NCBI RefSeq assembly: GCF_030758455.1 | Contig: NZ_CP132353.1 | Span: 62,001 to 126,000 of the forward strand | DNA length: 64,000 nt | Reading direction: 5' to 3' | Source of the DNA: Erwinia pyri | Lineage (GTDB): Bacteria; Pseudomonadota; Gammaproteobacteria; Enterobacterales; Enterobacteriaceae | Program-made: the position numbers and the translations under genes | The notes under the pieces: generated by a model | What the model saw: only the letters and a program-made list of their open reading frames with translations | Told to the model about the DNA's origin: nothing | The model's database searches: none | Shown here: positions 47,223-55,546 of the stretch, piece by piece | How positions within the stretch are numbered: the stretch's first letter is position 1 | How the letters are laid out: every line of letters begins with the position of its first letter

Positions 47223-48122
47223 ATGGAAATTATGCTCAGATTTATGCTTTCCCAATATGCAGAGCTACCTTTGCCGCATAAAACCCTTCATAACTGGCTT
47301 GAAAAATGGATTTATGAGCAGGAGGAAAGATGCGCAGACGATGCTTTTGCAGCAAGGTTTCCGTGGAAAGAAACGGGTTTGCCCCAATCCTATTTTTTAC
47401 AGCGAAAACTCTGTATTGATGGTCAATATTTTTTGACAGGTCCGCGTTATAGAGGAGGCGATATTAACCGCCCTTTTATTGATATAGTAGCTTCGAGCGC
47501 TGGTATCGATGATTCTGTGCTCAAAGCTGTCAGCCGGGAATGGGCGGAATTAAAACCACAACACATTCGCCAGCTTACGCCTGGTAACAATACCGTACAG
47601 GGTGTGACTGATCAGCTTATATATGCATCCTGCCTGGCTAATGAGCCAAAATATTATGACGATGCCCTTACCCTAAAGCCCGCCGCAAGCGCCGATTTTG
47701 AATGGTGCCGACTGGGGCTGCTGGAGGCCTACCAGCATTCATGGTCTACAATTCCTGCCTTATCAGGCAGCCTGTACTCTGTAGATAATGAAGACCTCGG
47801 CAACCATATTCTTAAAGGCCATGTGTATATTGTTCACGAGCAAGGCGATAGGGTCGGACTAATCATTTGTGAGCAAGGGGAAGTGGCTTTTTTAAAGGGT
47901 TGCCGCATTTCAGAAGAAGTCATCCTTCCCGCGTTTCACGGACGCTCTCTGGCTTCACGGGCACAGCGTTTACTGCGTAACCATCTTTACTACTTTAGCC
48001 AGAAAGCTTGCTTGATTACAGGAACCATTCTTCCGGAAAATTTTCCGTCTATAAGAACAGCTGAAAAAGCGGGACGTACCTGTGTTCTCAGATACGAGTT
48101 TTTGCCTGTAATTTTTGATTGA
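47223..48122 (+). CDS. Protein with a C-terminal GNAT-like acetyltransferase domain
   Basis: A 299-residue protein. The C-terminal third (about 160-299) looks like a GNAT fold: a helix FEWCRLGLLEAYQHSW, strands HVYIVHEQGDRVGLIICEQG, and the acyl-CoA-type region FHGRSLASRAQRLLRNHLY, then NFPSIRTAEKAGR. The N-terminal 150 residues are not recognised. ATG 47223 has GGGAG upstream and is preferred to 47190. Substrate unknown. Flanked by repeat copies 4 and 5. Confidence 0.65.
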   Translation: MEIMLRFMLSQYAELPLPHKTLHNWLEKWIYEQEERCADDAFAARFPWKETGLPQSYFLQRKLCIDGQYFLTGPRYRGGDINRPFIDIVASSAGIDDSVLKAVSREWAELKPQHIRQLTPGNNTVQGVTDQLIYASCLANEPKYYDDALTLKPAASADFEWCRLGLLEAYQHSWSTIPALSGSLYSVDNEDLGNHILKGHVYIVHEQGDRVGLIICEQGEVAFLKGCRISEEVILPAFHGRSLASRAQRLLRNHLYYFSQKACLITGTILPENFPSIRTAEKAGRTCVLRYEFLPVIFD

Positions 48123-48144
48123 GCGGCACATCGTCATAAAGCGC

Positions 48145-48212
48145 CAATGTCCGCTCCTGGCACAAAGCGGACTGACGGCAGGCCAGGGTCCGCTATGAGC
48201 GAGAAGCATAAG
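48145..48212. repeat. Dispersed GTCCGCT palindromic repeat, copy 5
   Basis: AATGTCCGCTCCTGGCACAA followed by AGCGGACTG forms the complete left hairpin; GGTCCGCTATGAGCGAGAAG starts the right one, whose end is altered (CATAAG instead of CGGACA). Confidence 0.8.
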
Positions 48213-48236
48213 TCGCTGCTGCGTCAGATGGAATAG

Positions 48237-48329
48237 AGCTTTGGTGGTGCGGCGGGCGAGAAGAACAGTCCGCATTCAAAAAGCTTTTTCGATGGCGTCA
48301 AAAAGTTCTTCGACGATTTGACTCGCTAA
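48237..48329 (+). pseudogene. C-terminal remnant of an unknown gene
   Basis: Thirty codons ending [15 protein letters not shown], then TAA, immediately before a terminator. The frame is closed by a TAG just upstream, beyond which KSLLRQME-like text continues. It looks like the surviving 3' tail of a gene; I do not recognise the protein. Confidence 0.35.
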
Positions 48330-48352
48330 GCGGAAACGCTGCGGTAAACATA

Positions 48353-48382
48353 AAAAGCCCTTGCTGTGCAGGGGCTTTTTTT
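48353..48382 (+). terminator. Intrinsic terminator
   Basis: AAAAGCCCTTGC / GCAGGGGCTTTT stem with one G-U pair and TGT loop, followed by seven Ts. It ends the remnant at 48237-48329. Confidence 0.8.
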
Positions 48383-48530
48383 ATTGCTGTACTATTCAGC
48401 AAAACGTATCCGTTAGGCGTACTTAAAAATCTTTCTCATGTTTCCGCTTTCGTTGTCGATAACCTGATTGCTGGCTGAGTGATGATTTCACTCAGCATTT
48501 ATTTTTTCATTTCAGGCGATAAGGATAGTT

Positions 48531-48821
48531 ATGAACAAGCTTTGTGTTGCGGCGTTGTTGGCTCTGAGTTTAACCGGCTGTGCGCAGCAGACTTTCGTAA
48601 TGAAACAGAATCAAGTTGGCGCGGCGACGAAAACCACCAGCCAGCCGTTCTTTGTTTCAGGTATCGGTCAGCGTAAGAGCATTGATGCGGCGCAGGTGTG
48701 CGGCGGCCAGGAAAAAGTTAGTCGGGTTGAAGTGCAGCAGACGTTTGTTAATGGCTTACTGAGCGTGGTGACGTTTGGTATCTACACGCCACGTGAAGCG
48801 CGCGTTTATTGCGCCATCTGA
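48531..48821 (+). CDS. Bor/Iss family lipoprotein
   Basis: A 96-residue outer-membrane lipoprotein precursor: signal peptide with lipobox LTGC (C17) and the Bor-family text FFVSGIGQ, AAQVCGG and QQTFVNGLLSVVTFGIYTPREARVYC. Lambda Bor and plasmid Iss raise serum resistance. Both conserved cysteines of the mature part are kept. ATG follows AAGGATAG. It often travels on phages and plasmids, which fits the remnants around it. Confidence 0.88.
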   Translation: MNKLCVAALLALSLTGCAQQTFVMKQNQVGAATKTTSQPFFVSGIGQRKSIDAAQVCGGQEKVSRVEVQQTFVNGLLSVVTFGIYTPREARVYCAI

Positions 48822-48830
48822 TAATGCCTC

Positions 48831-48848
48831 AGGCCGGTTCGCCGGCCT
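48831..48848. terminator. Hairpin after the bor-like gene
   Basis: AGGCCGG-TTCG-CCGGCCT, a perfect 7-bp stem closed by a stable UUCG loop, nine bases after the stop. The following T run is poor, so termination may be partial. Confidence 0.6.
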
Positions 48849-49000
48849 AATCCTGCGCCTGTTATTAAATCGCATTAGTATATTGTAACTATTAAATTCT
48901 GCTGTCGCACCGCTGCGCGGCTTGCCTGCTGACGACGATATCCGAAACGAGTTCAGGCAACGTGGTCCAGCCTGGTAAAAGCAGTGGTAAGCTGTTGAGG

Positions 49001-49039
49001 CATGTCAGTCCGCTTTGAACGAAAAGCGGACATTGAGTG
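49001..49039. repeat. Dispersed GTCCGCT palindromic repeat, copy 6 (right half)
   Basis: AGTCCGCTTTGAACGAAAAG then CGGACATTG is the right hairpin; the left half is missing. Confidence 0.75.
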
Positions 49040-49083
49040 CAAAAGAACGGCAATGCCCACCTTTATTCTTAATACTGACTTGT

Positions 49084-50121
49084 CTACAGCTGCTGGGTTA
49101 CGGAACTACCATTTTCTGCGAAAAATACCGTCGCATTGGCTCCATTTACCAGTGAAATTTGAGGAGGTATGTGTCCAATATCCACATCATACAGTACGGG
49201 TACGGCAACATTCTCAAAAGCGGCTTTAAGGGCATCCAGATAATTATGTTTAGTCGGGTCGCTTATATCGGGTGCAGCACTTCTGCCTATAAGAACACCA
49301 TTTAAGCTATCAAACCAACCCTGTAATCGTAAGCTAAATAATGCGCGTGTTAATTCACAGGGAGCCATTTCCACGTTTTCAAAATAGAGGATTATTCCTT
49401 GATCGCTATTTTTCGCCTTGTACAAAGGTAAGTTCCCGAATGGTGTACCTCCTAATCTCGATATTATTTCGAGGCAGCCGCCAATCAGTTTTCCACTAAA
49501 GCTGAGAGAAGATATAACACCATCAAGGCGTTTCCACTGTGTTTTTTGGGTCAGATTGAAACCTTCGTCTGCCGCTGTTCCCCATTGATTTTCATCAACT
49601 TGGAATACTGTTGAAGAGTACTGTTTGATTACAGTTCCCCGATTCGATTCCAGAATCTCCCATACAGCCTGAGTGGTGGCATCTAACTTTTGAGCACCAA
49701 GATCCATTAGGTTTGGTCCATGCAGAGTAGCCCAGCCCGAAATCGTAGTCAGTGGAAAATGAAGTGTACTAAGATCTGAAAAACCTACAAACCATTTTGG
49801 TTTAGACCGAGCTAACAGCTTAAAATCAATCAACTCAAGCAATTCCATAGCTAGGTCACCGCCCCACGGTGGCATAACAGCTTTTATTTCTGGGTCAGTA
49901 AGATAAGACATTAATTCTTCAGCGCGAGAAAGCTTACTGGAACTTTTATTTTTGTGCTGCGAGCGTAAGCAACTTCCTTCGCGGACTTGGAAACCTTTTT
50001 TCTTTAGGTTTTTGATGGCGAGTTCCAACCTGGGGTGCAGGTGCTGAGGTACGCCAGAAGATGGAGCTGTTACACCAATAACATCTCCCGGAACCAGCCT
50101 GGGTGGAAAGAGGACACTCAT
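49084..50121 (-). CDS. S66 family LD-carboxypeptidase / MccF-like serine peptidase
   Basis: A 345-residue cytoplasmic peptidase. The nucleophile serine is in VGFSDLSTLHF (near 116), preceded by the AVMPPWGGDLAMELLELID segment; the glutamate of the triad lies in GKLIGGCLEII (near 211) and the histidine in DVDIGHIPPQISL near 320. S66 members cut the LD bond of tetrapeptides in peptidoglycan recycling (LdcA) or inactivate microcin C (MccF). The longer C-terminal part and start MSVLFPPRLVPGDVIGVTAPSS fit the MccF branch. ATG 50121 with AAGGAT upstream. It may confer self-immunity to an aminoacyl-nucleotide antibiotic. Confidence 0.82.
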   Translation of the reverse strand: MSVLFPPRLVPGDVIGVTAPSSGVPQHLHPRLELAIKNLKKKGFQVREGSCLRSQHKNKSSSKLSRAEELMSYLTDPEIKAVMPPWGGDLAMELLELIDFKLLARSKPKWFVGFSDLSTLHFPLTTISGWATLHGPNLMDLGAQKLDATTQAVWEILESNRGTVIKQYSSTVFQVDENQWGTAADEGFNLTQKTQWKRLDGVISSLSFSGKLIGGCLEIISRLGGTPFGNLPLYKAKNSDQGIILYFENVEMAPCELTRALFSLRLQGWFDSLNGVLIGRSAAPDISDPTKHNYLDALKAAFENVAVPVLYDVDIGHIPPQISLVNGANATVFFAENGSSVTQQL

Positions 50122-50227
50122 GTATAAATCCTTTTCAGAACATGTGGAAATCCATAATCCATAAATAAAGCCTGGATGTAAAATCAGCAGGCGTGCACTC
50201 CGCTTATTCTTTCCATGAACCTTAGTA

Positions 50228-50258
50228 AGGTCCGTTTCTGGCGCAGAGCGGACGTTAG
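50228..50258. repeat. Dispersed GTCCGCT palindromic repeat, copy 7 (left half)
   Basis: GGTCCGTTTCTGGCGCAGAG then CGGACGTTAG is the left hairpin only, upstream of the MccF-like gene. Confidence 0.75.
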
Positions 50259-50614
50259 TATCTGGCTTTTTCCGTCCTCCATTAGTTTTTAGCCGGGCAC
50301 TGGCACGAAACCACAATCTAAAGGGGGTCGCTTTCGCCTTGATGGAGAAGCGCAGCTGGCATTTGCCGAATAAATGTCTTGTTTAGTTTGCGGGATAGGT
50401 TTTAGTGAGCAGGCGCGTGGATCACTTGTCGTTATGATTTTGACGTCGAAACGGCGCAGTCTGCCGGGCAGAGCCATGTTCATTTAATGGAAAAATGCGG
50501 CCAGTTTGTTATTCATAAGCTGGAGCACTCAAACCAGTAGTTGAAAAAACGGTCAGCAAATGGTTCTATAAAACATCAATAATTATTAACTATTCCTGCA
50601 CTGGGTCAGATACG
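50259..50614. other. Intergenic region, no gene seen
   Basis: About 350 bases between the MccF-like and AraC genes without a supported gene. Short minus-strand frames have no ribosome site. Confidence 0.4.
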
Positions 50615-51433
50615 TTGTCACTACAGTCTACAGAGTGGTTTAGCCGGAATGGCATGGAGTGTTCCAGGGTCAAAGCTCTTAATTCTGGCTTTCCGAAACA
50701 TCTTCACGATGAATATGTCATCAGCGCAAACCTGACGGGGGTTGAGGAAATCTGGCTGGCAGGGAAAACCGCATATGTTAAAAGTGGTCAGGTTACCATA
50801 TATAATCCGGGTACCATTCAGGCGTCACGCTTTGACACTCAGTCTGTGGAATTCATCAGCGTACACATGCCCCAGTCAGTGATGAAGATGCTTGCAGATG
50901 AGGATAATATCCGCAGCGATCGCGAAGCGCCGGTACTGCGTGAAGGCATAATAAATAATGCGCGCCTGTTTGACGCGCTGTACCGTTTTGCAACATCAGC
51001 CCGGCTAGAGCAGGGCATGAATGAGGAGCAGGAACTGATTTTACTCTGTGGTGAGCTGCTTGAGACGTCCGCTGTGCTTCAGAGAGATGATGAACAGAGA
51101 ATCAACGTAGTCATTGAGTACCTCCGGGATCACCTCAGCGTAAAACCGCAGCTGGAGGTGCTCGCGCAGATGGCGGGGATGAGCAAATATCATCTTGTTC
51201 GATTCTTTACCCGGCATACGGGGATGCCGCCTCTGCAGTATCACATGCAGCTTCGCCTGCACCATGCCCGTGACTTGCTTCGCAGAAACGTGCATCCGCT
51301 CGACGCGGCGATGCTGCTGGGGTTTTACGATCAGAGTCATTTCATCAACGCGTTTCGCAAAGTGATGGGAACAACACCCCATCACTATGCTTCGCAGGTC
51401 AGATCAGGTCACCATAAACTCCCGGTACCCTGA
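50615..51433 (+). CDS. AraC family regulator with N-terminal cupin
   Basis: A 272-residue regulator. The N-terminal cupin contains FPKHLHDEYVISANLTG (near 27-43) with metal/ligand-type histidines, and the C-terminal AraC double helix-turn-helix is at about 170-265 (LEVLAQMAGMSKYHLVRFFTRHTG, then AMLLGFYDQSHFINAFRKVMG). The TTG start at 50615 is uncertain; ATG 50654 is possible but would trim the cupin. It overlaps the convergent LysE-family gene by 30 bases. Neighbouring position suggests it regulates that exporter pair. Confidence 0.85.
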   Translation: MSLQSTEWFSRNGMECSRVKALNSGFPKHLHDEYVISANLTGVEEIWLAGKTAYVKSGQVTIYNPGTIQASRFDTQSVEFISVHMPQSVMKMLADEDNIRSDREAPVLREGIINNARLFDALYRFATSARLEQGMNEEQELILLCGELLETSAVLQRDDEQRINVVIEYLRDHLSVKPQLEVLAQMAGMSKYHLVRFFTRHTGMPPLQYHMQLRLHHARDLLRRNVHPLDAAMLLGFYDQSHFINAFRKVMGTTPHHYASQVRSGHHKLPVP

Positions 51434-52042
51434 TACGATCACGTAAAGCGCAAAGTAGCTGAATATGAGGGCTGAGGCTATGTAGGAATATTTAAGCAGA
51501 CGGTGACCAAGCAGTTTGCCCCCAAAACTTCCCACCAGGCACAGTACACAGGTCCAGAACATTCCCGCAATGAAGAAGCCACTCAGAAACCAGGACGTTG
51601 CCGTAACGCTGTGCTGACCCATTCGGGATATCAGCGCACCTCCCACTGTCGCAAACCACAGAATAGCCGTGGGAGAGGACATAGCAAGCACCACGCCCCG
51701 CCCAAATTCACGCAAAAGCGGGCGATACTCGTGGGTTTCGCTGACGTTAAGTTCTGCAGCCCTCCGGAAAGCGGCCACCAGCATTTTACTGGCGAACCAT
51801 AACAGCATTGCGCCACCGCCAATCCACAGCCCCAAGCGTACGGCTTCATACTGAAGCAGTACGGCCATTCCCGCCAGCGCCAGTAATGCATACGCAAGGT
51901 CACCCACGCAGGTCCCAATCCCCAGCCAGAAACCATGGAAATATCCACGTTGCATGGCAAGGGTAATCATGGCGATATTGGCAATCCCGATATCAAGACA
52001 CAGCGAAAGGCTCAGTAAGAAACCGTTTGAAAACTCGATCAT
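51404..52042 (-). CDS. LysE family exporter
   Basis: A 212-residue membrane protein with about six helices: NGFLLSLSLCLDIGIANIAMITLAMQRGY (read across 6-34) then GIGTCVGDLAYALLALAGMAVLL. The usual P-G-P of helix 1 is replaced by D-I-G, which is a variant seen in the LysE superfamily. Its start overlaps the stop of the 52039-53340 gene by 4 bases, so both are one operon, opposite an AraC regulator. Confidence 0.85.
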   Translation of the reverse strand: MIEFSNGFLLSLSLCLDIGIANIAMITLAMQRGYFHGFWLGIGTCVGDLAYALLALAGMAVLLQYEAVRLGLWIGGGAMLLWFASKMLVAAFRRAAELNVSETHEYRPLLREFGRGVVLAMSSPTAILWFATVGGALISRMGQHSVTATSWFLSGFFIAGMFWTCVLCLVGSFGGKLLGHRLLKYSYIASALIFSYFALYVIVSGYREFMVT

Positions 52043-53340
52043 AGCGTAAAGCCTTTGATTTTCTGGTCGTACTCGATCATGTCGACAGTTTTACCAAGCC
52101 GGTTTAGCAGCAGCTCAGCCTCTTCGCGCTGATAATGTGGTGAATAGCATTGCAGAAACGCTATGGCTGCGTCTGTATCACCCTGCAATACAGAGCGGGT
52201 CATTGCCGTTGCTAGTTTAGTCAGAGCAGGCTTTACCGCACTGAGTTCCACCACATAATGAGTTCCACTCCATTTCAGGCACTGGTGTTCGGTCAACCAC
52301 TTGAGTTGTATATAGGCCGCCCCTGCATCAGGATAATCGCATGGGCCACGGCGCAGATATCGCAGCATTTCAAGCAGGAACACTTTTAACTGCAACGTCT
52401 CATTCAGTTGCAGGGCCTGTCTTGATGGTTCTGTCAGGCACATCAGCAGCCCAAACACATCGGCCAGTGCTTCCTGCACAACCATTGATCCCCATCGGTC
52501 CTGTTTACTCAGTTTGCCAAACATCATCTTTTCAAGGATAACGGAATGCCCCAGGTCATGACCGCGAAACCATGCAATAAGGTGCCGGGCGCAGACAGCG
52601 CTTTCCGGGATAGCGTCATGGTGCCAGCCAAGCAGGGAAGCTTGGGTGCGGGCGAACCGTTCAAAAAGATTCAGATAGGTATTCGCAAACACGATGGTGC
52701 GCTTCTGAGGTGCATATTTCACGCCTTCATCTTCGGGAAAAAAATAAGCGAAATGTTTCGGGTAGCTGTTAGCTTCTCCGGCAATGGCAAACAAGTCGAC
52801 AATTTTGTAGCGGCATCCGGGGAGAGCAACCAGCCGCTGGTCGATATGGTTTTGCAACCAGCAGAGGTTGTCAGGAAAAAGGTTATCCATCACATCCGAA
52901 ACTTCCTGCAACCCGCGACTGGGTAACCCAAACCAGGCGGAATAATGTTGCGTGCGGGACTTGCCCACCCACGTCGACATGTGACCTATTCCCTGCACCA
53001 GCTCCTGTTCATCAAGTCCTGCTATCTGCGGGAGAAGTTCTTCTGCTGTGCTGGCGTCAGAGAGGATTTCTGCGCGCAGCTGCAACGCTTTGCGGGTATC
53101 CGGATCGTCAAATTCCTGTGCAAGCTTGAAACAAATAATGCTGAGTTTTTCTTCAACAGACTGTAGCAGCGTGCTTCCGGTTCGTGTGGCAACTGGGTGA
53201 ATATGACTGGCCGCCTCTGCGAGACGTGTAGCCTGGTGGATAAGGTCCAGCGCAGCGGGCGAAAGTGAGCCAGGCAGAGGGATATCCATCATGTGGATAT
53301 GATATGAGTCAGCAGCAGGCCAGAACGGTGTCGTAAACAT
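52039..53340 (-). CDS. Unknown 433-residue protein with a gluzincin-like HDLGH...EALAD motif (DUF6421-like)
   Basis: A 433-residue soluble protein. WFRGHDLGHSVILEKM near 264-279 and, about 27 residues on, VVQEALADVFGLLMCL near 293-308 give an H-x3-H plus E-A-x-A-D pattern like the zinc site of gluzincin peptidases such as dipeptidyl peptidase III. Other text (KIVDLFAIAGEANSYPKHFAYFFPEDEG) is not assigned. I believe it belongs to a DUF6421-type family but cannot confirm. ATG 53340 with AAGGGA six bases upstream is preferred to 53355. Translationally coupled to a LysE-type exporter, suggesting modification and export of an amino-acid-like compound. Confidence 0.6.
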   Translation of the reverse strand: MFTTPFWPAADSYHIHMMDIPLPGSLSPAALDLIHQATRLAEAASHIHPVATRTGSTLLQSVEEKLSIICFKLAQEFDDPDTRKALQLRAEILSDASTAEELLPQIAGLDEQELVQGIGHMSTWVGKSRTQHYSAWFGLPSRGLQEVSDVMDNLFPDNLCWLQNHIDQRLVALPGCRYKIVDLFAIAGEANSYPKHFAYFFPEDEGVKYAPQKRTIVFANTYLNLFERFARTQASLLGWHHDAIPESAVCARHLIAWFRGHDLGHSVILEKMMFGKLSKQDRWGSMVVQEALADVFGLLMCLTEPSRQALQLNETLQLKVFLLEMLRYLRRGPCDYPDAGAAYIQLKWLTEHQCLKWSGTHYVVELSAVKPALTKLATAMTRSVLQGDTDAAIAFLQCYSPHYQREEAELLLNRLGKTVDMIEYDQKIKGFTL

Positions 53341-53824
53341 GAAATTCCCTTCCATTATGAATAACGAGACGCTTACTTAACCATTGCATGCGTTATTGGT
53401 ATTGGAAAGAATTGCGCAGTACTGCTGAAAGCGAGATGTATTTCAGACTTATAACAGATTACTTTGCTTTCCAGGGGATGGACAAATTGCCGTGGCGGGG
53501 AACTTAACTAAGCGGGACAACGCAATCCTACATCTTGATAGAATCACAAGGTCTGCATTACACTCGCGTGGATTAATCTGCCCCCCATAAATTGACATTG
53601 TTCGATGTTAGCAATATCCGCTCTGGCACTCAGTTGCCGCAGGTAAAGCCCTTAGAGCAGCTTTGAGCGAGAAGCTGATGCCCCCCGTTCACGTCCGGGC
53701 GATGCACCATACTTGCTGGTAATCTGCAGAACCACCCAGATTGAACATAACATCCGTGTTGTGCAGCGTAGTCTGGAGGCTGCGGTTCCAGGCAGGCGGG
53801 TCATCTGATCGCATAAGATGGCCG
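53341..53824. other. Intergenic region with one repeat; no gene seen
   Basis: About 480 bases. It holds the dispersed repeat at 53612-53680 and otherwise no supported gene or clear promoter. Confidence 0.4.
53612..53680. repeat. Dispersed GTCCGCT palindromic repeat, copy 8 (degenerate)
   Basis: Left arm ATATCCGCTCTGGCACTCAG, right arm AGCAGCTTTGAGCGAGAAGC. Both hairpins are recognisable but their outer bases have changed. Confidence 0.65.
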
Positions 53825-54277
53825 CTAGGGCACGAGCTTAAGCATGTGGATTGCTAAGCCGCCGTTTCGTTCTTCAGTACGTTCAACTTCATAACCCAAT
53901 GATGCGTAGAGGCGAAGGTTCACCTCAAACAGCGAGTTTGTATAGAGTCGGACGACATCTAAGCCGGCTTGAACGGCCAGTTTCTCTGCATGGGCCATCA
54001 TCTTTTTTCCGTAACCGCGCTTCTGGAAACGCGGGTCAACGGCCACGTTTTCAATCAGGATATCGTCCTTGCGCTGAATTGTTTCCACGAGCGCGGCCAA
54101 ATCTGCGCCACAGAACAAAAGATCGACTCTGTTCTCCTGGATGAACGCAGCATGATCTGCCTTCATCGGAAGAGGTTCCCGGCCAATCACGGGTACCCAC
54201 TTTGCGTAAGCCATTCTTGTGAGTTTCGTAACGGCCTCGGCATCGCTAATCGTTGCAATTCGCATCGTCTCGATCAT
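53825..54277 (-). CDS. GNAT family N-acetyltransferase
   Basis: A 150-residue acetyltransferase. The acetyl-CoA site is VAVDPRFQKRGYGKKMMAHAEKL (near 84-106; Q/R-x-x-G-x-G/K pattern), followed by GLDVVRLYTNSLFEVNLRLYASLGYE, the usual last strands. N-terminal IATISDAEAVTKLTRMAY is a typical GNAT helix 1. Start 54277 overlaps the stop of a small GNAT fragment; ATG 54265 is an alternative. Substrate unknown. Confidence 0.9.
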   Translation of the reverse strand: MIETMRIATISDAEAVTKLTRMAYAKWVPVIGREPLPMKADHAAFIQENRVDLLFCGADLAALVETIQRKDDILIENVAVDPRFQKRGYGKKMMAHAEKLAVQAGLDVVRLYTNSLFEVNLRLYASLGYEVERTEERNGGLAIHMLKLVP

Positions 54278-54411
54278 GTTATTACCATCACATCTGTTGC
54301 GAGCCCCTTAGAAATGCGCTCAGCACGTTTCTGGTCTAAAAACTCCAGATAACTGTTCCACAACACTTTCCATGTCTGCACATCCTTCTCTTTCAATGCC
54401 CAAAAAGGCAT
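54274..54411 (-). pseudogene. N-terminal fragment of another GNAT acetyltransferase
   Basis: Forty-five residues, MPFWALKEKDVQTWKVLWNS then YLEFLDQK, match the first helix of a different GNAT family, but no acetyl-CoA motif follows. It overlaps the next GNAT gene by 4 bases (ATGA). It may be a deletion remnant whose C-terminal part was replaced, or a new small protein. Confidence 0.5.
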
Positions 54412-54549
54412 AAAATCACCTCTTAAATTTTTTAAAGTTAACCCTGTATAAAGCATAAGCATTTGTAGCTAATGTATATAGAGTTTTAAAAATAACAGAG
54501 GCATTGAATAATTACTCATTTTTAATGAATACCCAGTCAGGAGGAGCTA

Positions 54550-55446
54550 ATGAAAAGACGCTATGTGATTGCCGATGTGTTTACTGACAAACCTTTTAGC
54601 GGTAATCCGGTTGCAGTCGTTCTGGATGCCGAGGGACTGACCACTGAGCAAATGCAGTTGCTTGCCGTTGAGTTTGGCTACAGCGAAACGACCTTTGTAT
54701 TGCCTCCTGAAGATTCCTCAAATACTGCTCAGCTCCGTATTTTTACACCGTCTCGTGAAATTCCTTTTGCCGGTCATCCCAATGTGGGGATCGCTTTCGT
54801 ACTGGCAAACCAGGCCATACGGAATGGAGGACCACTGCCTGAGACTCTGCTTTTCGAAGAGGCCGCCGGGCTGGTGCCGGTCAGGCTCATTAAAGAGAAT
54901 GAGGCTGTAACCGGCGCAGAGCTTCTTGTGCCAGAAGTATTATCATGTCGCTCAGAGGTCTGCCCGGAAAAGGTTGCTGCATGTCTGTCCCTGGAAGCCA
55001 GTGATGTTCGTACAGAAATACATATGCCTCTCGTCGCCTCGGTTGGCCTGCCTTTTCTTATTGTCGAACTCGCAACCCGGGATGTGCTTCGCCGTTGCAT
55101 CCCTAATTTACAGGGGTTCCGGGCTGTTCTACCTCTCGACGGTGAGGTTTCTGTTTATGCCTATACGCTGGAAACTGCTCCCGAAGAGCAGTGTGATTTG
55201 CATGCCCGCATGTTTACGCCACGAATGAGCGAAGATCCGGCAACAGGCAGTGCGACAGCGGCAGTTACGGCCCTGCTGGCAAAGCTTCGCAATGAAAAAG
55301 TGCTTACGCTCCGAATAAGCCAGGGCGTAGACATGGGACGGGCCAGCATATTGTATTCACGCTGTGACGGCACGTCAGAAATACCGTCCGTCCGGGTGGG
55401 CGGAAAAACCGTTATTGTAATGGAGGGGGCATTTAACCTGCCCTGA
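54550..55446 (+). CDS. PhzF family isomerase/epimerase
   Basis: A 298-residue diaminopimelate-epimerase-fold protein. It opens YVIADVFTDKPFSGNPVAVVLDA with the PhzF signature, the catalytic glutamate in YSETTFVLP (near 45), IFTPSREIPFAGHPNVG near 66-82 and ARMFTPRMSEDPATGSATAAV near 222-242. PhzF itself isomerises a phenazine precursor, but most members have unknown substrates and no other phenazine gene is here. SD AGGAGGAG. Confidence 0.92.
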   Translation: MKRRYVIADVFTDKPFSGNPVAVVLDAEGLTTEQMQLLAVEFGYSETTFVLPPEDSSNTAQLRIFTPSREIPFAGHPNVGIAFVLANQAIRNGGPLPETLLFEEAAGLVPVRLIKENEAVTGAELLVPEVLSCRSEVCPEKVAACLSLEASDVRTEIHMPLVASVGLPFLIVELATRDVLRRCIPNLQGFRAVLPLDGEVSVYAYTLETAPEEQCDLHARMFTPRMSEDPATGSATAAVTALLAKLRNEKVLTLRISQGVDMGRASILYSRCDGTSEIPSVRVGGKTVIVMEGAFNLP

Positions 55447-55457
55447 GACGCGCTCAT

Positions 55458-55490
55458 ACGGTCCGCTTTGAGCGAGGAGCGGACTTAGCA
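55458..55490. repeat. Dispersed GTCCGCT palindromic repeat, copy 9 (right half)
   Basis: GGTCCGCTTTGAGCGAGGAG then CGGACTTAG gives a perfect right hairpin eleven bases after the phzF-like stop, where it could act as a 3' mRNA hairpin. Confidence 0.8.
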
Positions 55491-55546
55491 CAAAGGCGCA
55501 ATGGATCGACTTCAAATTTTGTCCTTTTAAATAATCAAGCAAAGCT

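Noticed and set aside
54550..55446. Phenazine biosynthesis locus based on PhzF
   Set aside because: No other phz gene is present; most PhzF-like proteins are unrelated to phenazines.
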